The position numbers and the translations under genes were made by a program. The notes beneath the pieces were generated by a model. That model did no database searches. It worked only from the letters and a program-made list of their open reading frames with translations, and was not told the DNA's origin. Shown here piece by piece: positions 8,401-14,521 of a stretch of DNA of 25,230 bases (position 1 is the stretch's first letter; every line of letters starts with the position of its first letter). Source of the DNA: an uncultured Solobacterium sp. (GTDB lineage: Bacteria; Bacillota_I; Bacilli_A; Erysipelotrichales; Erysipelotrichaceae); the NCBI GenBank assembly GCA_938039295.1, contig CALHUY010000056.1, positions 1-25,230 of the forward strand, read 5' to 3'.

Positions 8401-9058
8401 CTCCATTTGCATTTACAAGCATTCCATTTTCAACAACTACATCGAAGTTATTAAGACTACCATTTGTATTTACTACATGTACTGGTACGTTGCCATCGAT
8501 TTCACCAGTAAAGAAACTACCCTCCTTCACATTCTGGTTATACTCTATAACTTGAAGATTAGGCATGAAACGCAACTGCTCTACAAGTGATCGAATTTCA
8601 TTTTTCTTTTGTGTCGTATCAATCGTTGCACGCGAAATATTGGTTGTACCTAAATATTCCCAAATTAAATCCTGTGCAGCCAAGTAACGTTCATTTGTCC
8701 TTTCACCATCAAAGCCATACCCAAAGAATGCATATGCAAGCATGATATTTTGATCAAGTTCAGACATCTTAGTCCATCCTGGATCTTCTCCTACATAGCC
8801 AATTGGATGATAAATTTCCGGTATCTTTGGCTGTATACAGTATGCGGGGATTCCATCCGCACGCAAGAAATGCGACTCAGGCGTATCATAGGCAATTCCA
8901 TCTACATAATAGATTTGTCTACCCGGTACATCTGTACAAGTGATTGTTGTACTTTCTGCATAAACATGTAAGTGTGGAAACAGTGTAAACACCATTAGCA
9001 CTGATAAGATTTGCAGAATCAGATTTTGAATTTGTTTCTTAATCTTTTCTATCTTCAT
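5492..9058 (-). CDS. Thioester-domain, multi-Cna-B surface adhesin with IPTG sorting signal
   Basis: This is a secreted, wall-sorted surface protein of 1188 residues. Residues 1-34 are a signal peptide (cut probably after VYA). Residues 40-280 look like a thioester domain: Cys74 in PAYCIQPK and Gln129 in LAAQDLIWEY match the Cys/Gln pair that forms an internal thioester in adhesins such as streptococcal Cpa. About eight Cna-B/SpaA-like modules follow, each ending in an E-box-like strand: 352-363, 470-477, 591-602, 713-724, 808-819, 899-910, 1008-1019 and 1110-1120. Several begin with a Lys strand (Lys401, 518, 646, 851, 945, 1054), so internal isopeptide bonds are likely. Residues 1154-1160 (DIPTGVG) are the sorting motif, followed by a membrane helix and the tail KRMHK. 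The ATG has GGAGG 7 bases upstream. I see no strong promoter in the gap after the upstream terminator. Confidence 0.88.
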   Translation of the reverse strand: MKIEKIKKQIQNLILQILSVLMVFTLFPHLHVYAESTTITCTDVPGRQIYYVDGIAYDTPESHFLRADGIPAYCIQPKIPEIYHPIGYVGEDPGWTKMSELDQNIMLAYAFFGYGFDGERTNERYLAAQDLIWEYLGTTNISRATIDTTQKKNEIRSLVEQLRFMPNLQVIEYNQNVKEGSFFTGEIDGNVPVHVVNTNGSLNNFDVVVENGMLVNANGEPVSTVVGSDFYVKVAMGQQAKIRFVNKLLSRNDEGGENQIIYRSPINQDVIKAGKLHVDSAEINLYAVGTSINLIKHDSDTNLQQPQGAAESFAKTSYELFDETAQRSVGMLNIDESGISNTIQGLYYSHQYSIKEVTAPTGYKLDTEKKIVLFDQLPNHTNHISLDVFDDVITGKFSIHKLFVDKHHSALATNEQGATFTAILQKHIDRFGSFEEANKHLSEFTPKEYAIITTDEEGNAKSGELAYGKYTVRQTAAKDSEIELLKEDFVFEVSHENQPDVKYEISNISKEYYVRLVKKDAETNEIIDFHSAGFKIKDANGNYIVQRIGENSYDTFQTSTKDEIKYPKGTFCVVQQGGTITTPLKLAPGSYTIEEISSPVGFTRELQEIPFTLQQENVVKVDEENNQYITVEVKNNRIYGQLELQKKVEEYQSDRNLVTEKSLAGIVFRLIADEDIIEPMHGTMILPKGHVFAEFITDENGSASVEKIPLGKYVVQEVKTLDGLVLDETTYPVQFVEEDDITATIHRNLTITNQITKTEITKTMITGGPETPGAKLRILDEENVIVDEWVSVYQVAHKIAGLTAGKKYTLHEEMTANGYYYADDITFTVNPDGTVLAVEMIDKPVEYLIEKINEDGIAVSGVRLQLKNISTGELVPLPNDGVTTSEAIQLNNLHAGEQYELEEVQIVNGVHRASTIQFTVPKYNPTTTEPIKIQMVDLTVDISLKKVDEDGRAVVGAILEIYEAVLDENQEYVPVLDENQNPKIVQRLVTTEEEVYDIGKYVKGGSTYILHEVEAPFGYERMDQDIVFTATGTKDKPQLIQAVDRKKKIYVRVKKVDAEDYETVLENTEFTVFHSNGTIAMDIYGRSTVGVTDKNGYIDFVVPYAVSGMYVMETEAPKGYEISTEKHEVKHLTEQNFSPEKPVEMTVADEKEKDIPTGVGIHYGIWFCLIGGIIGIAWTIFSTKRMHK

Positions 9059-9083
9059 ATGAGTTCCTCCCTACTCACTTATG

Positions 9084-9120
9084 TATAGAAAAAAAGTTGG
9101 TACATTCCTGTGCCAACTTT
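9084..9120 (-). terminator. Terminator of the polymerase/YolD operon
   Basis: A 12-bp stem with one G-T pair (9093-9104 with 9109-9120) and a 4-base loop is followed on the minus strand by seven T. It starts 8 bases beyond the yolD-like stop codon and separates that operon from the adhesin gene. Confidence 0.85.
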
Positions 9121-9128
9121 ATGCCAAT

Positions 9129-9539
9129 CTAAAACTCTTCATGTTCAATTGAGATAATCTCTTCAAAATCTATGGTTGTACGATCTTTAAAAACAATCTT
9201 TTTTTCTATATCATCAATACGCAGCAAATATTTCTCAATTGTTTGATAACTACCACCACTCTTCTTTAGATCACGTACGAAATACTGAACTTTAATGAGT
9301 GGCTTTTCTTTCTCATGTTTATGTAGAATTTCAAGTTTATACTTTAATTCCTCTATTTCTGTTTCAGATAATTCAATACGAGATTGGGTGATTCTAGAAG
9401 CTTCACGGATTAAGTCCTCATATCCTGTTAATCCCGCAAATGGCATAAACTGGGCAGCTCTATCTTGAATAGACATCTTACGATGCGTCTTAGATACTGG
9501 AGGATCCAGATACAGCATATCTTCATACTTTTCACTCAT
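9129..9539 (-). CDS. YolD-like protein, partner of the Y-family polymerase
   Basis: This small protein of 136 residues belongs to the YolD-like family, found beside UmuC/UvrX-type polymerases in Bacillota (YqjX with YqjW in Bacillus subtilis). The family signature is near the N terminus: MSIQDRAAQFMPFAGLTGYE at about 22-41, followed by a charged helix and a C-terminal strand-rich part ending in TIDFEEIISIEHEEF. These proteins are thought to act as UmuD-like accessory factors in translesion synthesis, but their mechanism is poorly known. The start ATG overlaps the polymerase stop codon by 4 bases (ATGA) and is preceded by GGAGG about 9 bases upstream. It is the last gene before the terminator. 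Confidence 0.85.
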   Translation of the reverse strand: MSEKYEDMLYLDPPVSKTHRKMSIQDRAAQFMPFAGLTGYEDLIREASRITQSRIELSETEIEELKYKLEILHKHEKEKPLIKVQYFVRDLKKSGGSYQTIEKYLLRIDDIEKKIVFKDRTTIDFEEIISIEHEEF

Positions 9540-11047
9540 GCTTTGTGTCCTCCAATTTGATTATTGCGTTCTACCGCAGTAGCCCCTTCTTCTAAGTCTC
9601 TTCCTTTTAACAACTTATTCTTTCCGTATTTTTGCTTGATAGAGAGAATCGCTTGTTGTAGTTGACGGTCCTTCGCCTCGTCAACTTTCGCTATATTCAC
9701 ATCCTCCTCTGGTGGTGCAAATAAATCTAATTGTGTCGCTTCTGTACGCCTTCTTGCGTCTTCTTCACTGATAATACTCATAAATGTAATTGTTATCTTA
9801 CGCACTAGTAATCTCGCATCTACAATCTTATCAAATAGCCGCTCTACTGCTTCCATAATCTCTTTTGAAAAAGATGTATGATGTGATAATTTCACAGTAC
9901 CATTTGTAGGTTTTGGAACCACTCTACCATACCAGTCCAAGGCTGTTTTGATATCCATTGATAATTCATAATCCTTTAAACTATCCGCATCATAACTGAT
10001 AGATAGTCCAACTTGTTTCGTTGTCATTTTCTTCGCAGTCAAGTCTAGCACTAATTGTTCTGTCATTTCCTTTGCGACTAATTTTGCCTTCGTAAAGGTA
10101 TAACCAGACATCAAAACTTGCCCTGAACTAAAGCTATGATTACTTGGCTGGTAATGTTTAATTGCATGCATGGTACAGGATTCACAGCCCCATGCATGAT
10201 CAATCAGTAACTCAGCATTTACACCAAACAATTGATAGAGTAACTCTTCATTTAAATATTCATCTTCTTTGCCGATTGAACATCTTGCGATATCACCCAT
10301 TGTATACATACCATGTTGTTCAAGCTTGCGTGCATAGCCTCTTCCAACACGCCAGAAATCTGTTAATGGTTTATGATCCCACAGTAACTTACGATATTTT
10401 ATCTCATCCAGTTTTCCGATACGTACACCATACTTATCTGCAGGAAGATGCTTTGCGATGATATCCATCGCAACTTTAGCAAGATATAAATTTGTGCCAA
10501 TACCTGCAGTTGCTGTAATACCTGTCTCTTCGTATACAGCCGATAACATTGTTCTTGCAAGTTCTTCTGCTGTCATATGATAAGTGCGCAAATATCCTGT
10601 CACATCCATCATAACTTCATCGATAGAATATACATGGATATCCTCAGCTGCGATATAACGTAAATAGATATTATAAATATTTGCACTATACTCAAGATAT
10701 TTTGCCATACGAGGTTGGGCAATGATATATGACACCTTATATTCAGGATGACTCTCTAAAATTTCTCGATTCCATTCTTCTTTTACAAAACGTTTTCCAT
10801 ATATCTTGCTTTGACGTTCATGATTGATTTCCGCAACCTTCTGTTCCACTTCAAAAAGTCTAGGTCTACCAGAAATTCCCAGTTGCTTAAGTGATGGTGA
10901 TACCGCAAGACAGATAGTCTTATTCGTACGTGAAGTATCTGCCACTACCAGATTTGTTGTCAGTGGATTCAAATTACGATCCTGGCATTCTACAGATGCG
11001 TAGAACGACTTTAAATCGATTGCAATATATGTTCTTCTTTCAGTCAT
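9536..11047 (-). CDS. Y-family translesion DNA polymerase (UmuC/YqjW type)
   Basis: This enzyme copies damaged DNA with low fidelity. The 503-residue protein has the metal-binding Asp11 in AIDLKSFYASVEC and Asp143-Glu144 in YSIDEVMMDVTGY, followed by TATAGIGTNLYLAKVAMD in the palm. The helix-hairpin-helix region is at about 230-260, and the little-finger domain follows. QLDLF at 439-443 is a beta-clamp binding motif, placed as in UmuC/YqjW rather than at the very C terminus as in many DinB proteins. The DLKSFYASVE form of motif I also favours the UmuC/UvrX branch. It is translationally coupled to the YolD-like gene. The ribosome site is weak (AGAG). I found no clear Gram-positive SOS (LexA) box upstream, so damage control is not shown. 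Confidence 0.9.
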   Translation of the reverse strand: MTERRTYIAIDLKSFYASVECQDRNLNPLTTNLVVADTSRTNKTICLAVSPSLKQLGISGRPRLFEVEQKVAEINHERQSKIYGKRFVKEEWNREILESHPEYKVSYIIAQPRMAKYLEYSANIYNIYLRYIAAEDIHVYSIDEVMMDVTGYLRTYHMTAEELARTMLSAVYEETGITATAGIGTNLYLAKVAMDIIAKHLPADKYGVRIGKLDEIKYRKLLWDHKPLTDFWRVGRGYARKLEQHGMYTMGDIARCSIGKEDEYLNEELLYQLFGVNAELLIDHAWGCESCTMHAIKHYQPSNHSFSSGQVLMSGYTFTKAKLVAKEMTEQLVLDLTAKKMTTKQVGLSISYDADSLKDYELSMDIKTALDWYGRVVPKPTNGTVKLSHHTSFSKEIMEAVERLFDKIVDARLLVRKITITFMSIISEEDARRRTEATQLDLFAPPEEDVNIAKVDEAKDRQLQQAILSIKQKYGKNKLLKGRDLEEGATAVERNNQIGGHKA

Positions 11048-11068
11048 AAATTTATCTCTGCAGATACT

Positions 11069-11074
11069 ATTATA
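11069..11074 (-). promoter_or_regulatory. Possible -10 element of the polymerase operon
   Basis: A perfect TATAAT lies on the minus strand 21 bases before the polymerase ATG. The region 17 bases further upstream is the tail of the preceding terminator and has no good -35. It is listed because it is the only candidate between that terminator and the gene. Confidence 0.35.
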
Positions 11075-11077
11075 GCG

Positions 11078-11106
11078 TAATAAAAAGACAAGTTATCACT
11101 TGTCTT
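11078..11106 (-). terminator. Terminator of the glutaredoxin-like gene
   Basis: AAGACAAGT (11085-11093) pairs perfectly with ACTTGTCTT (11098-11106) around a 4-base loop, and T-rich sequence follows on the minus strand. The upstream arm overlaps the stop codon of the gene. Confidence 0.8.
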
Positions 11107-11422
11107 AACATCCAGTTCCATCAATATTACATGACTGCCCAGACTCTACTACAGCTACTTTTGAAGTTTCTTCTCCCTTTAACCACTCTTCATAGTCAAA
11201 ACAAATCGAACCATCTTCTAACACAAGTGTAGGGATACCAATATATCCTTCCTTTTTCGCATCATCATACGCAGAAGAATGATCACGTAAAGCTAGAAAT
11301 TGTTTTAATGCACGAATCGATCCCGTAATATCGATATATTCAAACGCAATATTATTTTTTTCAAGAAATTCTTTGCATGAAACACAATGTGGACAAAGTG
11401 GACTACCAAAAACCTTTATCAT
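11105..11422 (-). CDS. Glutaredoxin-like thiol-disulfide protein
   Basis: This cytoplasmic thioredoxin-fold protein has 105 residues and no signal peptide. The active site CPHC is at residues 10-13, with a third Cys at 16 (CPHCVSC). YIGIPTLVLEDG supplies the cis-proline and the strand that follows it, so the fold is complete by about residue 85. The C-terminal tail is unusual: it carries Cys98 and ends in Cys105 (SCNIDGTGC). A role in thiol redox balance or glutathione-independent disulfide reduction is likely; the true partner is unknown. GGAGG lies 6 bases upstream of the ATG. It has its own promoter and terminator, so it is a single-gene unit between the peptide transporter and the polymerase operon. 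Confidence 0.85.
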   Translation of the reverse strand: MIKVFGSPLCPHCVSCKEFLEKNNIAFEYIDITGSIRALKQFLALRDHSSAYDDAKKEGYIGIPTLVLEDGSICFDYEEWLKGEETSKVAVVESGQSCNIDGTGC

Positions 11423-11443
11423 AATAAGCCTCCTATATTATTT

Positions 11444-11472
11444 ATTCTAGCGTATAACCATTTACTTACCAA
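11444..11472 (-). promoter_or_regulatory. Promoter of the glutaredoxin-like gene
   Basis: On the minus strand TTGGTA (11467-11472) and TAGAAT (11444-11449) are spaced by 17 bases. The predicted start lies about 15 bases before the ATG, with GGAGG inside the leader. Confidence 0.6.
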
Positions 11473-11483
11473 AAGAATTGATT

Positions 11484-11529
11484 AAAAAAAACGAATTTTC
11501 ATTACAGTTGTAACTACTCAGTCGTTTTT
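11484..11529 (-). terminator. Probable terminator of the opp operon
   Basis: AAAAACGA (11487-11494) can pair with TCGTTTTT (11522-11529). The long loop contains a smaller inverted repeat (AGTT/AACT). A run of eight T follows on the minus strand. It starts 10 bases after the oppF stop codon. The long loop makes it weaker than the other terminators here. Confidence 0.45.
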
Positions 11530-11539
11530 AATATTCTTT

Positions 11540-12478
11540 TTACTTCATATTCTTGCGATATTCAGCTAATTCAGCATCATTTGCCCATACAAAGTGTCCA
11601 GGCTTAATTTCATGGAATGCTGGTTTATCATCATCATAATGATGGCTGTCCAATGAATATGGTTTTACAACCTTTGCCTTTTCAATCTGTGGATCAGGAA
11701 TTGGAACAGCTCCTAATAATGACTGCGTATATGGGTGCAATGGATTGAGGAATAATTCATTTGTTTCTGCAAGTTCTACAATTCTACCTAAGTGAATAAC
11801 TGCAATACGGTCAGAGATAAAGCGTACAACTGATAAGTCATGCGCAATAAAGATACATGTTAATCCACGTTCTCTCTGTAATCTCTTTAATAGGTTTAAT
11901 ACCTGCGCACGAATAGATACGTCTAGCGCTGAGATAGGTTCATCTGCAATCAATAAATCCGGTTGCATGATAATCGCTCTAGCGATACCAATACGTTGAC
12001 GCTGGCCACCTGAGAATTCATGTGGATAACGTGACATATGCTCTTCTAGAAGACCTACTTCGTTTAACGCAGATACTACTTGGTTATAACGATCTTCTTC
12101 ATCAGTATATAACTTAAAGTTAACTAGACCTTCAGAAACAATATAGTCAACAGTTGCACGTTCATTTAAGGATGCAGCTGGATCTTGGAATACCATCTGA
12201 ATCTTACGAATAACCTCTTTATCCAGTTCACGAGAAATCTTTCCAGAAATCTTTTTTCCTTCAAATAAGACTTCACCATTACTTACTGGATTAATACGGT
12301 TAATTGCACGTGCAATTGTAGTCTTACCTGATCCAGACTCACCTACAAGTGAGAATGTTTCTCCTCTGTATACTTTGAAGTTTGCATCATGTACTGCAAC
12401 AAACTTATTCTTTCCATTAGTGAAAGTTACTTCAAGGTTTTTGACTTCAACAAGTACTTCTTTTTCGTTGTTATCCAT
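11540..12478 (-). CDS. oppF: Oligopeptide ABC transporter ATP-binding protein OppF/AmiF
   Basis: This is the second of the two ATPases that drive peptide import. The 312-residue protein has Walker A GESGSGKT (near residue 48), the ABC signature FSGGQRQR, Walker B LLIADEPISALD and the H-loop HDLSVV. It also has the C-terminal HPYTQSLLGAVPIPDP segment specific to Opp/Dpp ATPases. Its length is close to streptococcal AmiF. The reading frame is open up to a GTG at 12496, but GGAGG 8 bases ahead of the ATG at 12478 fixes the start. It overlaps the end of oppD by 8 bases, which implies translational coupling and balanced amounts of both ATPases. It is the last gene of the operon. Confidence 0.93.
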   Translation of the reverse strand: MDNNEKEVLVEVKNLEVTFTNGKNKFVAVHDANFKVYRGETFSLVGESGSGKTTIARAINRINPVSNGEVLFEGKKISGKISRELDKEVIRKIQMVFQDPAASLNERATVDYIVSEGLVNFKLYTDEEDRYNQVVSALNEVGLLEEHMSRYPHEFSGGQRQRIGIARAIIMQPDLLIADEPISALDVSIRAQVLNLLKRLQRERGLTCIFIAHDLSVVRFISDRIAVIHLGRIVELAETNELFLNPLHPYTQSLLGAVPIPDPQIEKAKVVKPYSLDSHHYDDDKPAFHEIKPGHFVWANDAELAEYRKNMK

Positions 12479-13583
12479 GATATGTACCTCCTTCACCTAA
12501 TGTCTCTAATAATCTTTCGTGCAAGTTACGAATTACTTCAGGCTTTTCAACCTTTGGTGCACGTGGGTCTAATAACCATGTCTTAGCAAGGTGTGTATTA
12601 CTTACCGCAAACATTGGAGGCTCTTCTTCAAAGTCAATCTTCATCGCATAAGGATTACGTGGTGCAAACGCATCACCCACCACCTTTTCAAATAAACTTG
12701 GTGGGGTACCTGTAATTGCATATAAATCTTGACCTTTAATACCTAACTGAGGCATAGAGCTTAATAGAGCCCATGTATATGGATGCTTAGGATCATAGAA
12801 TACTTCTTCTACTGTTCCATATTCAACAATCTGTCCTGCATACATTACCGCAACCTTATCTGCTACATTCGCAACGACACCAAGGTCGTGTGTAATATAA
12901 ACAGTTGTAAAGTGATATTCTTCCTGCAAGTCTTTAATTAACTTAATAATCTGTGCCTGAATTGTAACGTCTAACGCAGTTGTTGGCTCATCACAAATCA
13001 AGATACGTGGACGACAAGCTAATGCAATCGCAATTACGATACGTTGACGCATACCACCAGAATACATAAATGGATATTCATCGAAACGATTTTCTGCGTT
13101 GTTAATACCTACACGCTTCATCAAATCAACTGCAATCTTGCGAGCTTCAATTAAATCAACACCCTGATGTTTTACAATAACCTCAGTAATCTGTGAACCA
13201 ATTGTACGAATTGGGTTTAAGGAAGTCATTGGATCCTGGAAGATTGTAGCAATCTTCTTACCACGGATTTCTTCCCAATCCTTATCTGAAGTATTTTCTA
13301 ATAAGTTACGTCCTTCAAAAATAATCTTACCCTGTGGGATATTACCATTCTTGTCTAACATACCTGTAAATGTTTTTGTAAATACAGATTTACCTGAACC
13401 AGACTCACCTACAATTGCAAGTGTTTCACCATCATAAAGGTCTAATGAAACGTTACGAATCGCAGTCAAAATACGGTCACGTACTGTAAATTCAACAATA
13501 ATATCACGTGCAGATAATACTGCCTCTTTGTCTGAGTTTTCAAAGGTGATATCTAAGTTTGTAGCTAATGTTTCTTCTGCCAT
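12471..13583 (-). CDS. oppD: Oligopeptide ABC transporter ATP-binding protein OppD/AmiE
   Basis: This is the first ATPase of the peptide importer, 370 residues, peripheral on the inner face of the membrane. Walker A GESGSGKS, signature YSGGMRQR, Walker B ILICDEPTTALD and H-loop THDLGVV are intact. The C-terminal part has HPYTWALLSSMPQ and ITGTPPSLF, the regulatory/peptide-transporter extension of the Opp family. Some OppD proteins carry a cysteine iron-sulfur motif in this tail, but the tail seen here has no such cysteine cluster. GGAGG lies 5 bases before the ATG. The gene starts 11 bases after the oppC stop codon and overlaps oppF. Confidence 0.94.
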   Translation of the reverse strand: MAEETLATNLDITFENSDKEAVLSARDIIVEFTVRDRILTAIRNVSLDLYDGETLAIVGESGSGKSVFTKTFTGMLDKNGNIPQGKIIFEGRNLLENTSDKDWEEIRGKKIATIFQDPMTSLNPIRTIGSQITEVIVKHQGVDLIEARKIAVDLMKRVGINNAENRFDEYPFMYSGGMRQRIVIAIALACRPRILICDEPTTALDVTIQAQIIKLIKDLQEEYHFTTVYITHDLGVVANVADKVAVMYAGQIVEYGTVEEVFYDPKHPYTWALLSSMPQLGIKGQDLYAITGTPPSLFEKVVGDAFAPRNPYAMKIDFEEEPPMFAVSNTHLAKTWLLDPRAPKVEKPEVIRNLHERLLETLGEGGTYHG

Positions 13584-13594
13584 GATACCCTCCT

Positions 13595-14521
13595 TTACAT
13601 ATGTGTCTTTGGATCAGATGCATCTGCCAAAGTCTGTCCGACAATATAGAGTGAAATTGAGATAACTGCTGCTACAGAAACTGGTATCCAGAATAAATAT
13701 GGAGCAGATGTCATGTACGCAGAGTTACTAGAAATAAGTCTGCCTAAAGAAACTTCTTTCTCTGTTAAACCAATTCCTAAGTAAGACAAGAATACCTCAT
13801 AAGAAATAAAGCTTGGTACATCTCTTGAAATAGATGTAACGATAATTGGAATCATAAATGGTAAAACGTTGTGCTGGATAATCTTATGTGTAGGTGTACC
13901 TAAGCATCTTGAAGCTAAGTTATATTCACGGTCACGAATCATCATAACCTGAATACGGATACTATACGCCATACCTAACCATGAAGTAATACACAAGCAG
14001 AATACCAACTGCCAGAACCCAGGTCCTAATACATAGGACAAGACAATAACAACTAATGTAAATGGTACGTTTGCAATGATGTTATAAACTTCAATCATGA
14101 CAACGTCCATCTTACGCGAATAACCCCAGAACGCACCTACAATAACACCAATCACATTTGTGATGACTGTAGCGATAATTGCAAGGCTTAATGAAGTTCT
14201 AGCGCCTGCCCAAACTACATCAAAGAGTGAATCACCTACTTGGTTTGTACCAAACCAGAATTGGAGATTTGGTGTAACGAAGCGACGTGAGAAGTCATTG
14301 ATATGTGTTTGAACAGTTGGATCATATCCACTAATAAACGGTAAAATATAAGACAAGAATAAAGTTAATAGTGTTAGTACTAAGAAGAAAATCGCAATCT
14401 TACTACTAAAGAACTTTCTAAATACACTATTCCAATAAGAATATTTAGGACTATTAATTCTTTCTGATGCAAAGTCGTCTAATGCGACAAAAGTAAATCT
14501 TTCATCTCTGATTTCTGACAT
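13595..14521 (-). CDS. oppC: Oligopeptide ABC transporter permease OppC/AmiD
   Basis: This 308-residue integral membrane subunit has a cytoplasmic N-terminal stretch, a first helix at about 41-65 and five further helices in the permease domain. The EAA-type loop that contacts the ATPases is seen in CLGTPTHKIIQHNVLPFMIP. GTNQVGDSLFDVVWAGARTS, which precedes the transport domain, is the usual OppC/DppC motif. The length equals that of streptococcal AmiD. The start codon overlaps the oppB stop by one base (TAATG) and has AAGGAG upstream. It pairs with OppB to form the pore. Confidence 0.93.
   Translation of the reverse strand: MSEIRDERFTFVALDDFASERINSPKYSYWNSVFRKFFSSKIAIFFLVLTLLTLFLSYILPFISGYDPTVQTHINDFSRRFVTPNLQFWFGTNQVGDSLFDVVWAGARTSLSLAIIATVITNVIGVIVGAFWGYSRKMDVVMIEVYNIIANVPFTLVVIVLSYVLGPGFWQLVFCLCITSWLGMAYSIRIQVMMIRDREYNLASRCLGTPTHKIIQHNVLPFMIPIIVTSISRDVPSFISYEVFLSYLGIGLTEKEVSLGRLISSNSAYMTSAPYLFWIPVSVAAVISISLYIVGQTLADASDPKTHM

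Noticed and set aside
5837..8971. Plus-strand frames opposite the adhesin gene
   Set aside because: They are antisense to a continuous, well-structured surface protein and show no ribosome sites or known motifs.
5492..9058. Recent tandem duplication of the Cna-B modules
   Set aside because: The modules differ widely in sequence and length; no near-identical DNA repeats were seen by eye.
9091..9120. Inverted repeat near the adhesin start as an operator
   Set aside because: The stem is followed by seven T on the minus strand right after the YolD-like stop codon, which a terminator explains fully.
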